Below are positions 6,638-14,352 of a DNA stretch of 16,368 bases, piece by piece (the stretch's first letter is position 1; every line of letters begins with the position of its first letter). This DNA is from Tannerella sp. (GTDB lineage: Bacteria > Bacteroidota > Bacteroidia > Bacteroidales > Tannerellaceae). The notes below the pieces were generated by a model. That model was given only the letters and a program-made list of their open reading frames with translations, did no database searches and was not told where the DNA came from. The stretch is from positions 1 through 16,368 of the forward strand of contig JAITMT010000406.1 in NCBI GenBank assembly GCA_031277235.1, in the 5' to 3' direction. The position numbers and the translations under genes are program-made.

Positions 6638-7816
6638 ATGAGAAATTTTTCAATCATAATGGTTTTTATGTTTTTACTATCCTGTTCCCATAAAGATACT
6701 AAAAATATAACAGACAGCGGGACGAAAGAAATCAAAGTGAATTTGTACGCTGAAAAAAAGAAATCCTTCGATTTTTTTACGTTTAACAGTTTCATCGCTT
6801 TGGAGACCAATGACGAGTCTCTGATTCAGGAAATAAAAAAAATAGCGTTTAACAATGACAAAATATACATTCTGGATGCAAAACAAAAATGTATTTTTGT
6901 ATTTGACCGGACCGGAAAATATCTGTTTAAAATAGACAGACACGGAGAGTCTTCAGTAGAATATTTGTCCTCCAGTGACTTTTTCATTGATAACAGGGAC
7001 AGTATGCTCTATATTTTAGACGGTACCAGCGGTAAAATCCTTCAAACCGACTTGACGGGAAATTTCATCAACAGATTTGATGTCGAAAAGGGTTATTCTT
7101 TCACGAAATTGCCCAATAACCAATGGTTGATGTTTATGGGAAATGCGGGCGCTTCCCGGGATAATAAAATTTTCAACAATATTTTTATTTTTGATAAAAA
7201 TTTCAAGGTACTCCGGGAATTTCTTCCCATCAATAATTATATGATAGGGTTAAAATATACGTATGGTACAGTTAATAGCAGCATTTCCGTTTATGATGGA
7301 AAAACTTTCGTTCTTCCTTTCCTGAGTAACTTCATTTATACTTATGACGGCGCTAACGAAATTTTGCACACTGAATATGAAATTGTTTTTGGAAATAATT
7401 CCTATCCTCAAATAGAAGAAAAGACCAACGATGCAGAAGTAAAATCAATTCTTAAAAGAATGCAAGCGGGAGATATTCCTTCGAGAGTCTCCAATTTTAT
7501 AAAAATCAATCATATAATTTTATTTAAGTATAGTTATGAGGATGGGATTCCATTGTGTCTGTATAATGAAAATACATTAAAAACAGAACTTATCAATTCC
7601 GACTTTGACGATACCGGATTGCTATTTACCGCTCCGGTTGTATATTTCTCCGATAAGAAAATAGATAAGGTATTATGTATTTTGGACAGTTATCATTTTG
7701 GAATCTGTAAAAGTAAAAATAAGGACAGTCCGGTCATAAAGGAAATGGATGATGCCATTGGAGGAATCGAAGATCCCAATCCCATACTGGTTTTTTACGA
7801 TATGAAAAATATGTAA
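6638..7816 (+). CDS. 6-bladed beta-propeller lipoprotein (BF3164-like / DUF5128 type)
   Basis: A 392-residue protein with a lipoprotein signal (MRNFSIIMVFMFLLSC, acceptor Cys16). The body shows repeated beta-propeller strands: NDKIYILDAKQKCIFVFDRTGKYLFKI, then DSMLYILDGTSGKILQTDLTGNFINRF, then NIFIFDKNFKVLREF. These are NHL/BF3164-like blades in which 'IYILD...IFVFD.TGK' recurs, common in Bacteroidales cell-envelope lipoproteins of unknown role. The frame stays open upstream to 6524, but 6638 is preferred because it gives a proper signal peptide and lies just after the promoter at 6585-6615. The gene stands alone on the plus strand between two minus-strand genes and is visibly richer in A and T than its neighbours, which hints at separate acquisition. 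Substrate or partner is unknown; surface or periplasmic location is inferred. Confidence 0.8.
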   Translation: MRNFSIIMVFMFLLSCSHKDTKNITDSGTKEIKVNLYAEKKKSFDFFTFNSFIALETNDESLIQEIKKIAFNNDKIYILDAKQKCIFVFDRTGKYLFKIDRHGESSVEYLSSSDFFIDNRDSMLYILDGTSGKILQTDLTGNFINRFDVEKGYSFTKLPNNQWLMFMGNAGASRDNKIFNNIFIFDKNFKVLREFLPINNYMIGLKYTYGTVNSSISVYDGKTFVLPFLSNFIYTYDGANEILHTEYEIVFGNNSYPQIEEKTNDAEVKSILKRMQAGDIPSRVSNFIKINHIILFKYSYEDGIPLCLYNENTLKTELINSDFDDTGLLFTAPVVYFSDKKIDKVLCILDSYHFGICKSKNKDSPVIKEMDDAIGGIEDPNPILVFYDMKNM

Positions 7817-8004
7817 TTAATTCATGCTTCTGTTTTTCCTGTGATTTTTTTACCGTCATTTTCTGTTTGACTCCCGTCAGGGATGGAACTTCAGCACGCA
7901 GCAATTGCACACTTGACGCATGCATTCTGCAAGGGGATTGTCTTGCTGCCAAATCCGTATTTCCCGGCGGAAAGTTTCCGAACCCCGTTTTGCGATAAAA
8001 AAAT

Positions 8005-8035
8005 GAGGCTGTCTTAAATTTCAAGACAGCCCCTC
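8005..8035 (-). terminator. Rho-independent terminator of the tryptophanase-like gene
   Basis: A perfect 9-bp stem, GGCTGTCTT (8007-8015) with AAGACAGCC (8023-8031), has a 7-base loop and extra outer pairing GAG/CTC. On the minus strand it is followed after two bases by a run of seven T (7997-8003). It lies 23 bases past the stop codon at 8059. On the plus strand it has no T-run, so it serves mainly the minus-strand gene. The rest of the 242-base spacer 7817-8058 holds no gene I can support, only a degenerate CCCGTCAGGGATG element at 7873. Confidence 0.85.
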
Positions 8036-8058
8036 GAATGTATGAATAGAGTCTCTTT

Positions 8059-9513
8059 TTACAAACTATCCCCAAAATCCTTGCGGAACTTCGCCATCAA
8101 TCTTTCAGGCCAGTCCGATACAGGCTCCAATTTTCCCATGAAGAACCGCAGCACGGGCGGCTCGTAGATGAACTTCAAACCGCCGATCATCTCGCGGTTG
8201 TCACACAGCCATAACATGCGGTCTATGACATACTTAATCTGTGAGAGGGTGAACACGCGCCGGGGTACGGCCAATCGCAGCAGTTCCATGTCTGCCCATG
8301 TCTCGTTGCCGTTTTCGTCGCGCTGGTTGGAAACCGAACCGCGCTCCATTCCCCGGATGCCCGAGATGAGGAAAAACGCGGCGGTCAGTGCACCTGCCTG
8401 GTATTCTGTCTGAGGCACGTGGGCGCATATCTGCTTGGCGTCTATGTGGACGCCCAATACGCCTGCCGGCATAACTACGGGGATGCCCAACTTATCCAAT
8501 TCGCCGACTGCATACTTGATAAACTCGGGGCTTTGACCGGTAACGGTTTCATCCAGTGTCTCATACAGACCTACCGCCATCGCTTCAATCTCGCGTACGG
8601 ACATACCGCCATACGTCAGGAAGCCTTCAAACAGGGGCACCAATGCTTCCATCTTCAAATAAAGGTCTTTTCTGTTGGTACACAGACCGCCGCCGCGCGA
8701 CGAACTCAATTTGCGGGAAGAGAAATAAACCAGGTCGGCAAGGTTCGTCATCGTTTTGAGGATGTCTGCCATCGAATTTTCCTGCCATTCTCTTTCGCGC
8801 TGTTTGACTAAATAGGCATTTTCTCCAATCAAACTGGCGTCCAGCACCAGCATAATCCCGTACTTGTCTGCTACGCGCCTGACATCCATCAGGTTGGCAA
8901 TGGAGAAAGGCTGTCCTCCGATCAGGTTCGTGGATGCTTCCATCCGGATAAACGGAATGTTCTCCTTGCCGTTCTTTTCGATGCAAGCCACTAACTTGTC
9001 AATGTCCATGTTCCCCTTGAAAGGATTGTCGCTCTTGATCTGCAAGGCATCGTCGCAGAGTAACTCTTCAATCCGTCCGCCATTTTGCGTGATGTGTGCC
9101 ATGGCGGTGGTGAAATGGTAGTTCATCGGTATCACATCTCCTTTTTTGACGAAAGTGATGCTGATGATACTTTCTGCAGCGCGTCCCTGGTGGACGGGTA
9201 GAAAATATTTTTTCCCCAACACATCTTCCACTGCCTTCTGCAGACGGAAAAAACTTTGCGAGCCGGCATAAGCGTCGTCGGCTTGCATCATGGCAGACAA
9301 TTGATTGTCGCTCATGGCATTGGTTCCGCTATCCGTCAGCATGTCGAGGAATACGTCCTTGGTGTTTAGCTGGAAGGTGTTGAATCCACCTTCATACAGC
9401 GCCTGTAAACGCCTTTCGATAGGCACTAAGTGTAATTTTTGAACGATACGGGTTTTGTGAAGCTCCAATGGAATGCTCTCACCCGAATAAAATTTTACTT
9501 GAGAATTTGACAT
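8059..9513 (-). CDS. Divergent tryptophanase / tyrosine phenol-lyase family beta-eliminating lyase
   Basis: A 484-residue fold-type I PLP enzyme whose relatives split tryptophan or tyrosine into indole or phenol, pyruvate and ammonia. Similarity to tyrosine phenol-lyase covers the full length: GFNTFQLNTKDVF (43-55), LTDSGTNAMSD (59-69), DDAYAGS (79-85), VHQGRAAE (107-114, Arg111), STNLIGGQP (194-202, Asn196), LDAS (224-227, Asp225), FEGFLTYGG, IRGMERG (386-392, Arg387) and VPRRVF (416-421). The PLP lysine is Lys268. Several near-invariant sites differ: the Arg after DAT/DSA (Arg217 of Citrobacter TPL) is Leu228, KKD is RKL, and GGHA before the substrate loop is GVLG (351-354). It may be a subfamily with another substrate, so no symbol is given. 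It is monocistronic, with a TATCTTTG box 28 bases upstream, a terminator downstream, no neighbouring aromatic permease and no tnaC-like leader. Confidence 0.85.
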   Translation of the reverse strand: MSNSQVKFYSGESIPLELHKTRIVQKLHLVPIERRLQALYEGGFNTFQLNTKDVFLDMLTDSGTNAMSDNQLSAMMQADDAYAGSQSFFRLQKAVEDVLGKKYFLPVHQGRAAESIISITFVKKGDVIPMNYHFTTAMAHITQNGGRIEELLCDDALQIKSDNPFKGNMDIDKLVACIEKNGKENIPFIRMEASTNLIGGQPFSIANLMDVRRVADKYGIMLVLDASLIGENAYLVKQREREWQENSMADILKTMTNLADLVYFSSRKLSSSRGGGLCTNRKDLYLKMEALVPLFEGFLTYGGMSVREIEAMAVGLYETLDETVTGQSPEFIKYAVGELDKLGIPVVMPAGVLGVHIDAKQICAHVPQTEYQAGALTAAFFLISGIRGMERGSVSNQRDENGNETWADMELLRLAVPRRVFTLSQIKYVIDRMLWLCDNREMIGGLKFIYEPPVLRFFMGKLEPVSDWPERLMAKFRKDFGDSL

Positions 9514-9541
9514 GATATTATAATTTTAAATAAATTGGCGG

Positions 9542-9549
9542 CAAAGATA
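9542..9549 (-). promoter_or_regulatory. -7 box of the tryptophanase-like gene
   Basis: The minus strand reads TATCTTTG at 9549-9542, a good TAnnTTTG match 28 bases before the start codon. A TTTG lies 22 bases and a TTG 17 bases upstream, neither at the ideal spacing. It shares the 271-base divergent spacer 9514-9784 with the sufS promoter. Confidence 0.55.
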
Positions 9550-9754
9550 ATGAATTTTTGTAAAAACAATGCAAATGTGTAAAAAAATTACAAGAAAACC
9601 GTATCAAAAGTTAAAAAACCGCTTCCCTCTTCTACTTTCAAACCTTCTCAAAACCCTTCCACAAGAGCAAGGCAGTCAAGTTCCCGATATTTAACAGTTG
9701 AGACTATCGAAATTATTTTTTTGTCCATCAGACCGGCTTTTCTAAAAAAATTAT

Positions 9755-9762
9755 TACCTTTG
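9755..9762 (+). promoter_or_regulatory. -7 box of the sufS-ybjQ-rnhB operon
   Basis: TACCTTTG matches TAnnTTTG and ends 22 bases before the sufS ATG. No TTTG is found at the usual -33 position; the nearest upstream one ends at 9723, 31 bases away. Confidence 0.5.
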
Positions 9763-9784
9763 TGATTTTTAAGAGCAAAATAAT

Positions 9785-10993
9785 ATGAACGAGAAAATAA
9801 GACAGGACTTTCCGATTTTGCAGCGCACGGTATATGGTAAACCGCTTGTGTATCTGGACAATGCGGCTACGACGCAGAAACCGCGTTGCGTAGTGGAGAA
9901 AATCGCGGAAGAATATTATAATGTGAACGCCAATATCCACCGGGGCGTGCATTTTTTAAGTCAGCAGGCTACGGAGGCGCACGAGGAGGCGCGACGCACG
10001 ATTCAACGTTTCATCAACGCCGCCAAACCCGAAGAAATCATTTTTACGCGCGGCACGACGGAGGCTATCAATTTGGTGGCTTCGAGTTTCACGTATGGCT
10101 GCATGAAGGTGGGGGACGAAGTGATTATTTCAGCCATGGAACATCATTCCAACATTGTTCCGTGGCAAATCGAAGCGGCGCGTAACAACATTACCGTCAA
10201 GGTAATACCGATTACGGAAGTTGGCGAACTCGACATGGAAGCATACGAAAAACTGTTTTCGGAACGTACACGTTTGGTGGCAGTTACGCATATTTCCAAT
10301 GTGTTGGGTACGGTAAATCCCGTCCGCGAAATGGCACGGATTGCGCACGCCCACGATGTGCCGATATTGATTGACGGAGCACAGGCGGTTGCCCATCAAA
10401 AGGTGGATGTTCAGGCGTTGGACGCTGATTTCTACGCTTTTTCGAGCCATAAAATCTATGGTCCGACAGGTATCGGCGTTTTGTACGGAAAAGAAAAATG
10501 GCTGGATGAAATCCCGCCGTATCAGGGTGGAGGAGAGATGATTGCGTCCGTTTCGTTCGAGCAGACGAAATTTAACGTGCTGCCCTACAAATTTGAAGCG
10601 GGAACACCCGATTTCATTGGCAGTGTGGCGTTTGCCACGGCAATTGACTACCTTTCCGCCATCGGTTTCGAGGCGATTGAAAAGCACGAGCAGGAACTGT
10701 TGACGTATGCAACCGAAAGGCTGAAATCCATTGACGGAATACGGTTTTTCGGCACGTCAAAGCACAAAAGCGGCGTTATTTCGTTTCTGGTCGGCAATAT
10801 CCATCACTACGATATGGGCATGTTGCTCGACCAATTGGGCATTGCCGTCCGGACGGGGCATCACTGCGCCGAGCCGTTAGTGAAATTCTTCGGCATAGAA
10901 GGAACGGTACGAGCGTCGTTTGCGTTGTACAATACTCATAGTGAGGTGGATACGTTAGTCGCAGGCATAGAAAGAGTCAAGAAAATGTTTTAA
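9785..10993 (+). CDS. sufS: SufS-type cysteine desulfurase
   Basis: Takes sulfur from L-cysteine as a persulfide for iron-sulfur cluster assembly, leaving alanine. The 402-residue protein is the class II (SufS/CsdA) PLP type: N-terminal YLDNAATTQKP (23-33), NIHRGVHFLS (50-59), FTRGTTEAINLV (87-98), AMEHHSNIVPW (117-127) with the PLP-stacking His, DGAQAVAH (197-204), SSHKIYGPTGIG (220-231) with PLP Lys223, and RTGHHCAEP (356-364) with active-site Cys361 on the short class II loop. Length is normal for the family. It is the first gene of a tight plus-strand operon; ybjQ follows after 13 bases. No sufB, sufC, sufD or sufE is in the window, so this copy is apart from the usual suf cluster or the cluster lies elsewhere. 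Confidence 0.95.
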   Translation: MNEKIRQDFPILQRTVYGKPLVYLDNAATTQKPRCVVEKIAEEYYNVNANIHRGVHFLSQQATEAHEEARRTIQRFINAAKPEEIIFTRGTTEAINLVASSFTYGCMKVGDEVIISAMEHHSNIVPWQIEAARNNITVKVIPITEVGELDMEAYEKLFSERTRLVAVTHISNVLGTVNPVREMARIAHAHDVPILIDGAQAVAHQKVDVQALDADFYAFSSHKIYGPTGIGVLYGKEKWLDEIPPYQGGGEMIASVSFEQTKFNVLPYKFEAGTPDFIGSVAFATAIDYLSAIGFEAIEKHEQELLTYATERLKSIDGIRFFGTSKHKSGVISFLVGNIHHYDMGMLLDQLGIAVRTGHHCAEPLVKFFGIEGTVRASFALYNTHSEVDTLVAGIERVKKMF

Positions 10994-11006
10994 ATATTTA
11001 ATAATT

Positions 11007-11327
11007 ATGATTTTATCAACGACGCCCACTTTTGAAGGGCACCGCATCACGAAGTATTTGGGATTGGTTACGGGCGAGACCATTATCGGAGCCAATTTTA
11101 TCCGGGATTTTTTCGCAAATATTACGGACGTATTGGGCGGACGCTCAGGATCTTACGAAAAAGTACTGGGCAAAGCAAAAAAAATCGCCTTGCAGGAAAT
11201 GAGCGAGCAGGCGCAGGAACTCGGCGCAAACGCGATCGTAAGTATTGATTTGGACTACGAAACAATCGGCGAAAGCGGCAGTATGTTAATGGTTTCTGCC
11301 AGCGGCACGGCGGTCATCGTCGAATAA
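11007..11327 (+). CDS. YbjQ / UPF0145 family protein
   Basis: A 106-residue cytosolic protein that spans the whole UPF0145 (YbjQ) domain: LSTTPTFEGHRI (3-14), GLVTGETIIGANFIRDFFA (19-37), GGRSGSYEK (44-52), QAQELGANAIVSIDLDYE (69-86) and GSMLMVSASGTAV (91-103). The family forms beta-rich oligomers and is sometimes labelled 'heavy-metal-binding', but its function is not established. Its stop codon overlaps the rnhB start by one base (TAATG), so the two are probably translationally coupled and cotranscribed with sufS. Confidence 0.9.
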   Translation: MILSTTPTFEGHRITKYLGLVTGETIIGANFIRDFFANITDVLGGRSGSYEKVLGKAKKIALQEMSEQAQELGANAIVSIDLDYETIGESGSMLMVSASGTAVIVE

Positions 11328-11929
11328 TGTTGCTGCCGTATTTACAGGAAGGGCGTACGGAAGCAGGTTGTGATGAAGCGGGGCGCGGCTGCCTTGCGGG
11401 ACCTGTTTTTGCCGCCGCCGTGATATTGCCGCCCGACTTCCGGAGCGAAGAATTGAATGACAGTAAGCAATTGTCTGAAAAACAGCGGGATAAATTGCGT
11501 ATTGTCATTGAAAATGAGGCGCTGTCGTGGGCGGTAGGGGTTGTATCTGCGCCTGAAATTGACAAACTGAACATTTTGCGAGCCTCCATCACGGCGATGC
11601 ACCGGGCAATCGAACAACTGACCATTCGCCCCGAACATTTGTTGATTGACGGGAATAAATTTGTGAAATATACTGATATTCAGCATACAACCGTCGTTAA
11701 GGGAGACGGAAAATATCTTTCCATAGCGGCAGCATCAGTCCTCGCGAAAACGCATCGGGACGAATATATGCAGCAATTGAGTCTGCAATATCCTGAATAT
11801 AAATGGAATATAAACAAAGGCTACCCGACGCAGGAACATCGCGACGCCATCCGCAAATACGGTGTTACGCCCGAACATCGCAAGTCTTTCGTCCTTTTGC
11901 CGCCTGCGCAACTGTCGCTGGAATTTTGA
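11327..11929 (+). CDS. rnhB: Ribonuclease HII
   Basis: Cuts RNA in RNA-DNA hybrids and removes single ribonucleotides from DNA. The 200-residue protein has all four acidic catalytic residues: AGCDEAGRG (Asp16, Glu17), LLIDGNKF (Asp108) and VKGDGKYLSIAAASVLAKTHRD (Asp127), at almost the same positions as in E. coli RNase HII. DSKQLSEKQRDKL (45-57) and the C-terminal NKGYPTQEHRDAIRKYGVTPEHRKSF are also typical. It is third in the sufS-ybjQ-rnhB operon and starts within the ybjQ stop codon. It converges with nadB; the 40 bases between them show only a weak GTTTT/AAAAC hairpin. Confidence 0.96.
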   Translation: MLLPYLQEGRTEAGCDEAGRGCLAGPVFAAAVILPPDFRSEELNDSKQLSEKQRDKLRIVIENEALSWAVGVVSAPEIDKLNILRASITAMHRAIEQLTIRPEHLLIDGNKFVKYTDIQHTTVVKGDGKYLSIAAASVLAKTHRDEYMQQLSLQYPEYKWNINKGYPTQEHRDAIRKYGVTPEHRKSFVLLPPAQLSLEF

Positions 11930-11969
11930 ACTGCGATTTTATATTAGCGTAACGTATTGTTTTTGAGAA

Positions 11970-13598
11970 CTAAAACTCCAAATCGTTGCCTTTTTCGTCA
12001 GGATTTACTGTTCGGGTGGCAGAATGGCACCTTTCTTTCGGCGGATAATCGAGCGTATAGTGCAAACCGCGACTTTCCTTGCGTTCAATTGCCTGACGCA
12101 TAATGAGATATCCTGCATTTATCATATTGCGCAGTTCGCAAATATCGCGCGAGGCGACCGAGCGTTTGAACAGGCTTTCGGTCTCTTCGTACAAAATATC
12201 CAGCCTTATCCAGGCGCGTTTCAGACGTAGGTCGCTGCGCACAATACCTACGTAGGAAGCCATAATTTGTCCTACTTCCTTGATACTCTGCGTGATAAGA
12301 ACCATTTCTTCGGGCGAGGTAACGCCTTCGTCGTTCCAGGCAGGGATATTTTCGTTAAACGCATAATTATCAATTATTTTCAGGGCATGTTTGGCTGCCG
12401 CGTCGGCGTAAACCACGGCTTCAATTAATGAATTGGAAGCCAGGCGATTACCGCCATGCAAACCGGTGCAGGAACATTCCCCGACCGCATACAGCCGGTT
12501 GATGGACGAGCAGGCGTTCAAATCAACCTTGATGCCGCCGCACAAATAATGCGCCGCAGGCGCTACGGGAATGTAGTCTTTCGTAATATCAATGCCGAGA
12601 CTGAGGCATTTCTCGTAAATATTGGGGAAATGTTTTTTCGTTTCTTCGGCGTCCTTGTGCGTAACATCCAGGAAAACATGGTCTTCGCCGCGATTTTTCA
12701 TCTCGTTGTCAATGGCGCGCGCCACAATATCGCGCGGAGCAAGCGAAAGACGTTCATCGTATTTTTGCATAAACTCCTTACCGTCAAGTGTTCGCAAAAT
12801 CCCGCCATAGCCACGCATCGCTTCGGTGATGAGAAACGAAGGGCGATCGCCGATATGATACAGCGCAGTGGGATGAAACTGAATAAATTCCATGTCCTTG
12901 ACAGTACCTTTTGCCCTGTAAACCATGGCAATACCGTCTCCCGTCGCTACAAGCGGATTGGTAGTTGTCTGATATACAGCGCCTACGCCACCCGTAGCCA
13001 TCAGGGTAACTTTCGACAGGAACGTATCTATTTTTCCTGTTGCCAGATCCATAATATATGCTCCAAAGCATTCTATATCAGGTGTTTGTCGGGTTACGGT
13101 AATACCCAGATGATGTTGCGTAATAATCTCAATCGCAAAATGTTTCTTGAAAATAGTGATGTTGGGATGCTGTTTCACCCTCTCAATCAGGCTTTTCTGT
13201 ATCTCCGCGCCGGTATTGTCCTTGTGGTGCAGGATGCGAAACTCCGAATGTCCGCCCTCGCGATGGAGGTCAAATTCGCCGTTTTCCGTCCTGTCAAAAT
13301 CCACGCCCCAGTTGATTAATTCACGGATTTGCGCCGGCGCGTTTCGTACCACTTTTTCCACCGCCGCCCGGTCGCTCAGAAAATCGCCAGCAACCATGGT
13401 ATCTTCGATGTGCTTGTCGAAATTATCCACCAGGAGGTTCGTAACCGAGGCTACGCCCCCCTGCGCAAAATAAGTGTTTGCTTCTTCCATCCCGGATTTG
13501 CAAATCAGCGCAACTGTCCCTTTATGAGCCACTTTCAATGCAAAACTCATGCCCGCAATACCGGAACCGATCACTAAAAAATCGAACTTTTTTACCAT
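11970..13598 (-). CDS. nadB: L-aspartate oxidase (NAD biosynthesis)
   Basis: Oxidises L-aspartate to iminoaspartate, the first step of de novo NAD synthesis. The 542-residue flavoprotein begins MVKKFDFLVIGSGIAG, the FAD-binding Rossmann motif. Active-site residues known from E. coli NadB are present: Glu114 (HREGGHS), His242 (QFHPT), Arg289 (APRD), His350 (AAHYLCGG) and Arg385 (GNRLASNS). The helical C-terminal domain ends in ESRGLHYTLDYP. The frame continues upstream to 13757, but ATG 13598 is preferred: it fits the family N-terminus and lies two bases after the stop of the upstream flavin-reductase-like gene, so the pair is one transcript. No nadA or nadC is in the window. Confidence 0.96.
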   Translation of the reverse strand: MVKKFDFLVIGSGIAGMSFALKVAHKGTVALICKSGMEEANTYFAQGGVASVTNLLVDNFDKHIEDTMVAGDFLSDRAAVEKVVRNAPAQIRELINWGVDFDRTENGEFDLHREGGHSEFRILHHKDNTGAEIQKSLIERVKQHPNITIFKKHFAIEIITQHHLGITVTRQTPDIECFGAYIMDLATGKIDTFLSKVTLMATGGVGAVYQTTTNPLVATGDGIAMVYRAKGTVKDMEFIQFHPTALYHIGDRPSFLITEAMRGYGGILRTLDGKEFMQKYDERLSLAPRDIVARAIDNEMKNRGEDHVFLDVTHKDAEETKKHFPNIYEKCLSLGIDITKDYIPVAPAAHYLCGGIKVDLNACSSINRLYAVGECSCTGLHGGNRLASNSLIEAVVYADAAAKHALKIIDNYAFNENIPAWNDEGVTSPEEMVLITQSIKEVGQIMASYVGIVRSDLRLKRAWIRLDILYEETESLFKRSVASRDICELRNMINAGYLIMRQAIERKESRGLHYTLDYPPKERCHSATRTVNPDEKGNDLEF

Positions 13599-13600
13599 AA

Positions 13601-14278
13601 CTATTGAACTTTTTTTCTGATCCAAACATTCGTAATGTCCCCAAAAACAATTTTGTGATAACTGCCGACTTCCTTGTAGGCGTCCTCGAAAAACAGGCGA
13701 TTGTCGTCGGCATAGACTTCGGCGGGATTGACGGTATGCGTTTGCGCCAACTGACATTCGATGATCATAAACGCCTCTTTAAAAGCCATTTTGCCCGATG
13801 GCGTCACGACGCTTGTCAGCCGTGTTTCCTTCATTTTTTCGGTGTTGCGACCCGATTTCTGACCGAAAATCAGATAATCGTCCCTGTATTTATCCTTAAA
13901 AAAACTCATCGTGTAAACCGAATCTTTCAGGATAACTTCCAGCGTACGGCGGCTGCCACGTAATCCGCAGAAAGTTACCGGTTTACCCATCAGAATACCG
14001 ATCCCTCCGTCTCCGGCTACCATCGAATTGTAATCGCTGTCGCGCCCTGCCGTAATCACGATATTGAACGTTTTGACGAGTGCGATGATATTTCTATCTA
14101 TTTGATCGGCTGTGGTTTCCGTGAAAAGTTCGTCAAACGGTACGGTTTTCATATCCATCAAAGCCGTTTTTACGATACTGTCGGTTTTTGACGAATTTTC
14201 GTCCTGTTCCGGTTTTTTACCGTTTGTACAGGCAACCAACCCGCAGATAATCAGGATGTATAAAATATTTTTTTTCAT
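13601..14278 (-). CDS. Exported flavin-reductase-like (FMN-binding split barrel) lipoprotein
   Basis: A 225-residue protein with a lipoprotein signal (MKKNILYILIICGLVAC, acceptor Cys17), a charged linker, then a flavin-reductase-like domain (about 47-222). Recognisable parts are NIVITAGRDSDYNSMVAGDGGIGILMGKPV (72-101; the NSM-A-GG-G pattern corresponds to NSMTASWGGLG of cytosolic members), RGSRRTLEVI (107-116), YTMSFF (122-127), FGQKSGRNTEKM (138-149), GLT-like RLTSV and the closing YHKIVFGDI (207-215). The family binds FMN; this copy would act outside the cytoplasm, which is unusual for a NAD(P)H-dependent reductase, so it may have another redox or flavin-holding role (inference). Asp-Gly replaces the Ser-Trp of the usual ASWGG motif. 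nadB follows after two bases. No TAnnTTTG box was found upstream. Confidence 0.82.
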   Translation of the reverse strand: MKKNILYILIICGLVACTNGKKPEQDENSSKTDSIVKTALMDMKTVPFDELFTETTADQIDRNIIALVKTFNIVITAGRDSDYNSMVAGDGGIGILMGKPVTFCGLRGSRRTLEVILKDSVYTMSFFKDKYRDDYLIFGQKSGRNTEKMKETRLTSVVTPSGKMAFKEAFMIIECQLAQTHTVNPAEVYADDNRLFFEDAYKEVGSYHKIVFGDITNVWIRKKVQ

Positions 14279-14352
14279 AATTATTTATTTATTAAATATT
14301 TAATTTCTATTTTTGATGAATGTTTAACATTATACCTACAGTCCATCGGCGA

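Noticed and set aside
7734..8075. 113-codon minus-strand ORF after the tryptophanase-like gene
   Set aside because: It overlaps the terminator hairpin and the 3' ends of two convergent genes and has no recognisable domain.
9690..9720. Hairpin CGATA/TATCG followed by a T-run in the divergent spacer
   Set aside because: The stem has only five pairs with a 15-base loop, and no gene ends upstream on that strand, so a terminator is unlikely.
2897..13598. Functional link between TIR NADase activity and nadB
   Set aside because: The genes are more than 6 kb apart in separate transcripts with unrelated operons between; nadB is a housekeeping gene.
13599..13757. N-terminal extension of nadB to 13757
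   Set aside because: The extension lies inside the upstream gene and precedes the FAD-binding motif that normally starts NadB within about ten residues; ATG 13598 gives the normal length.
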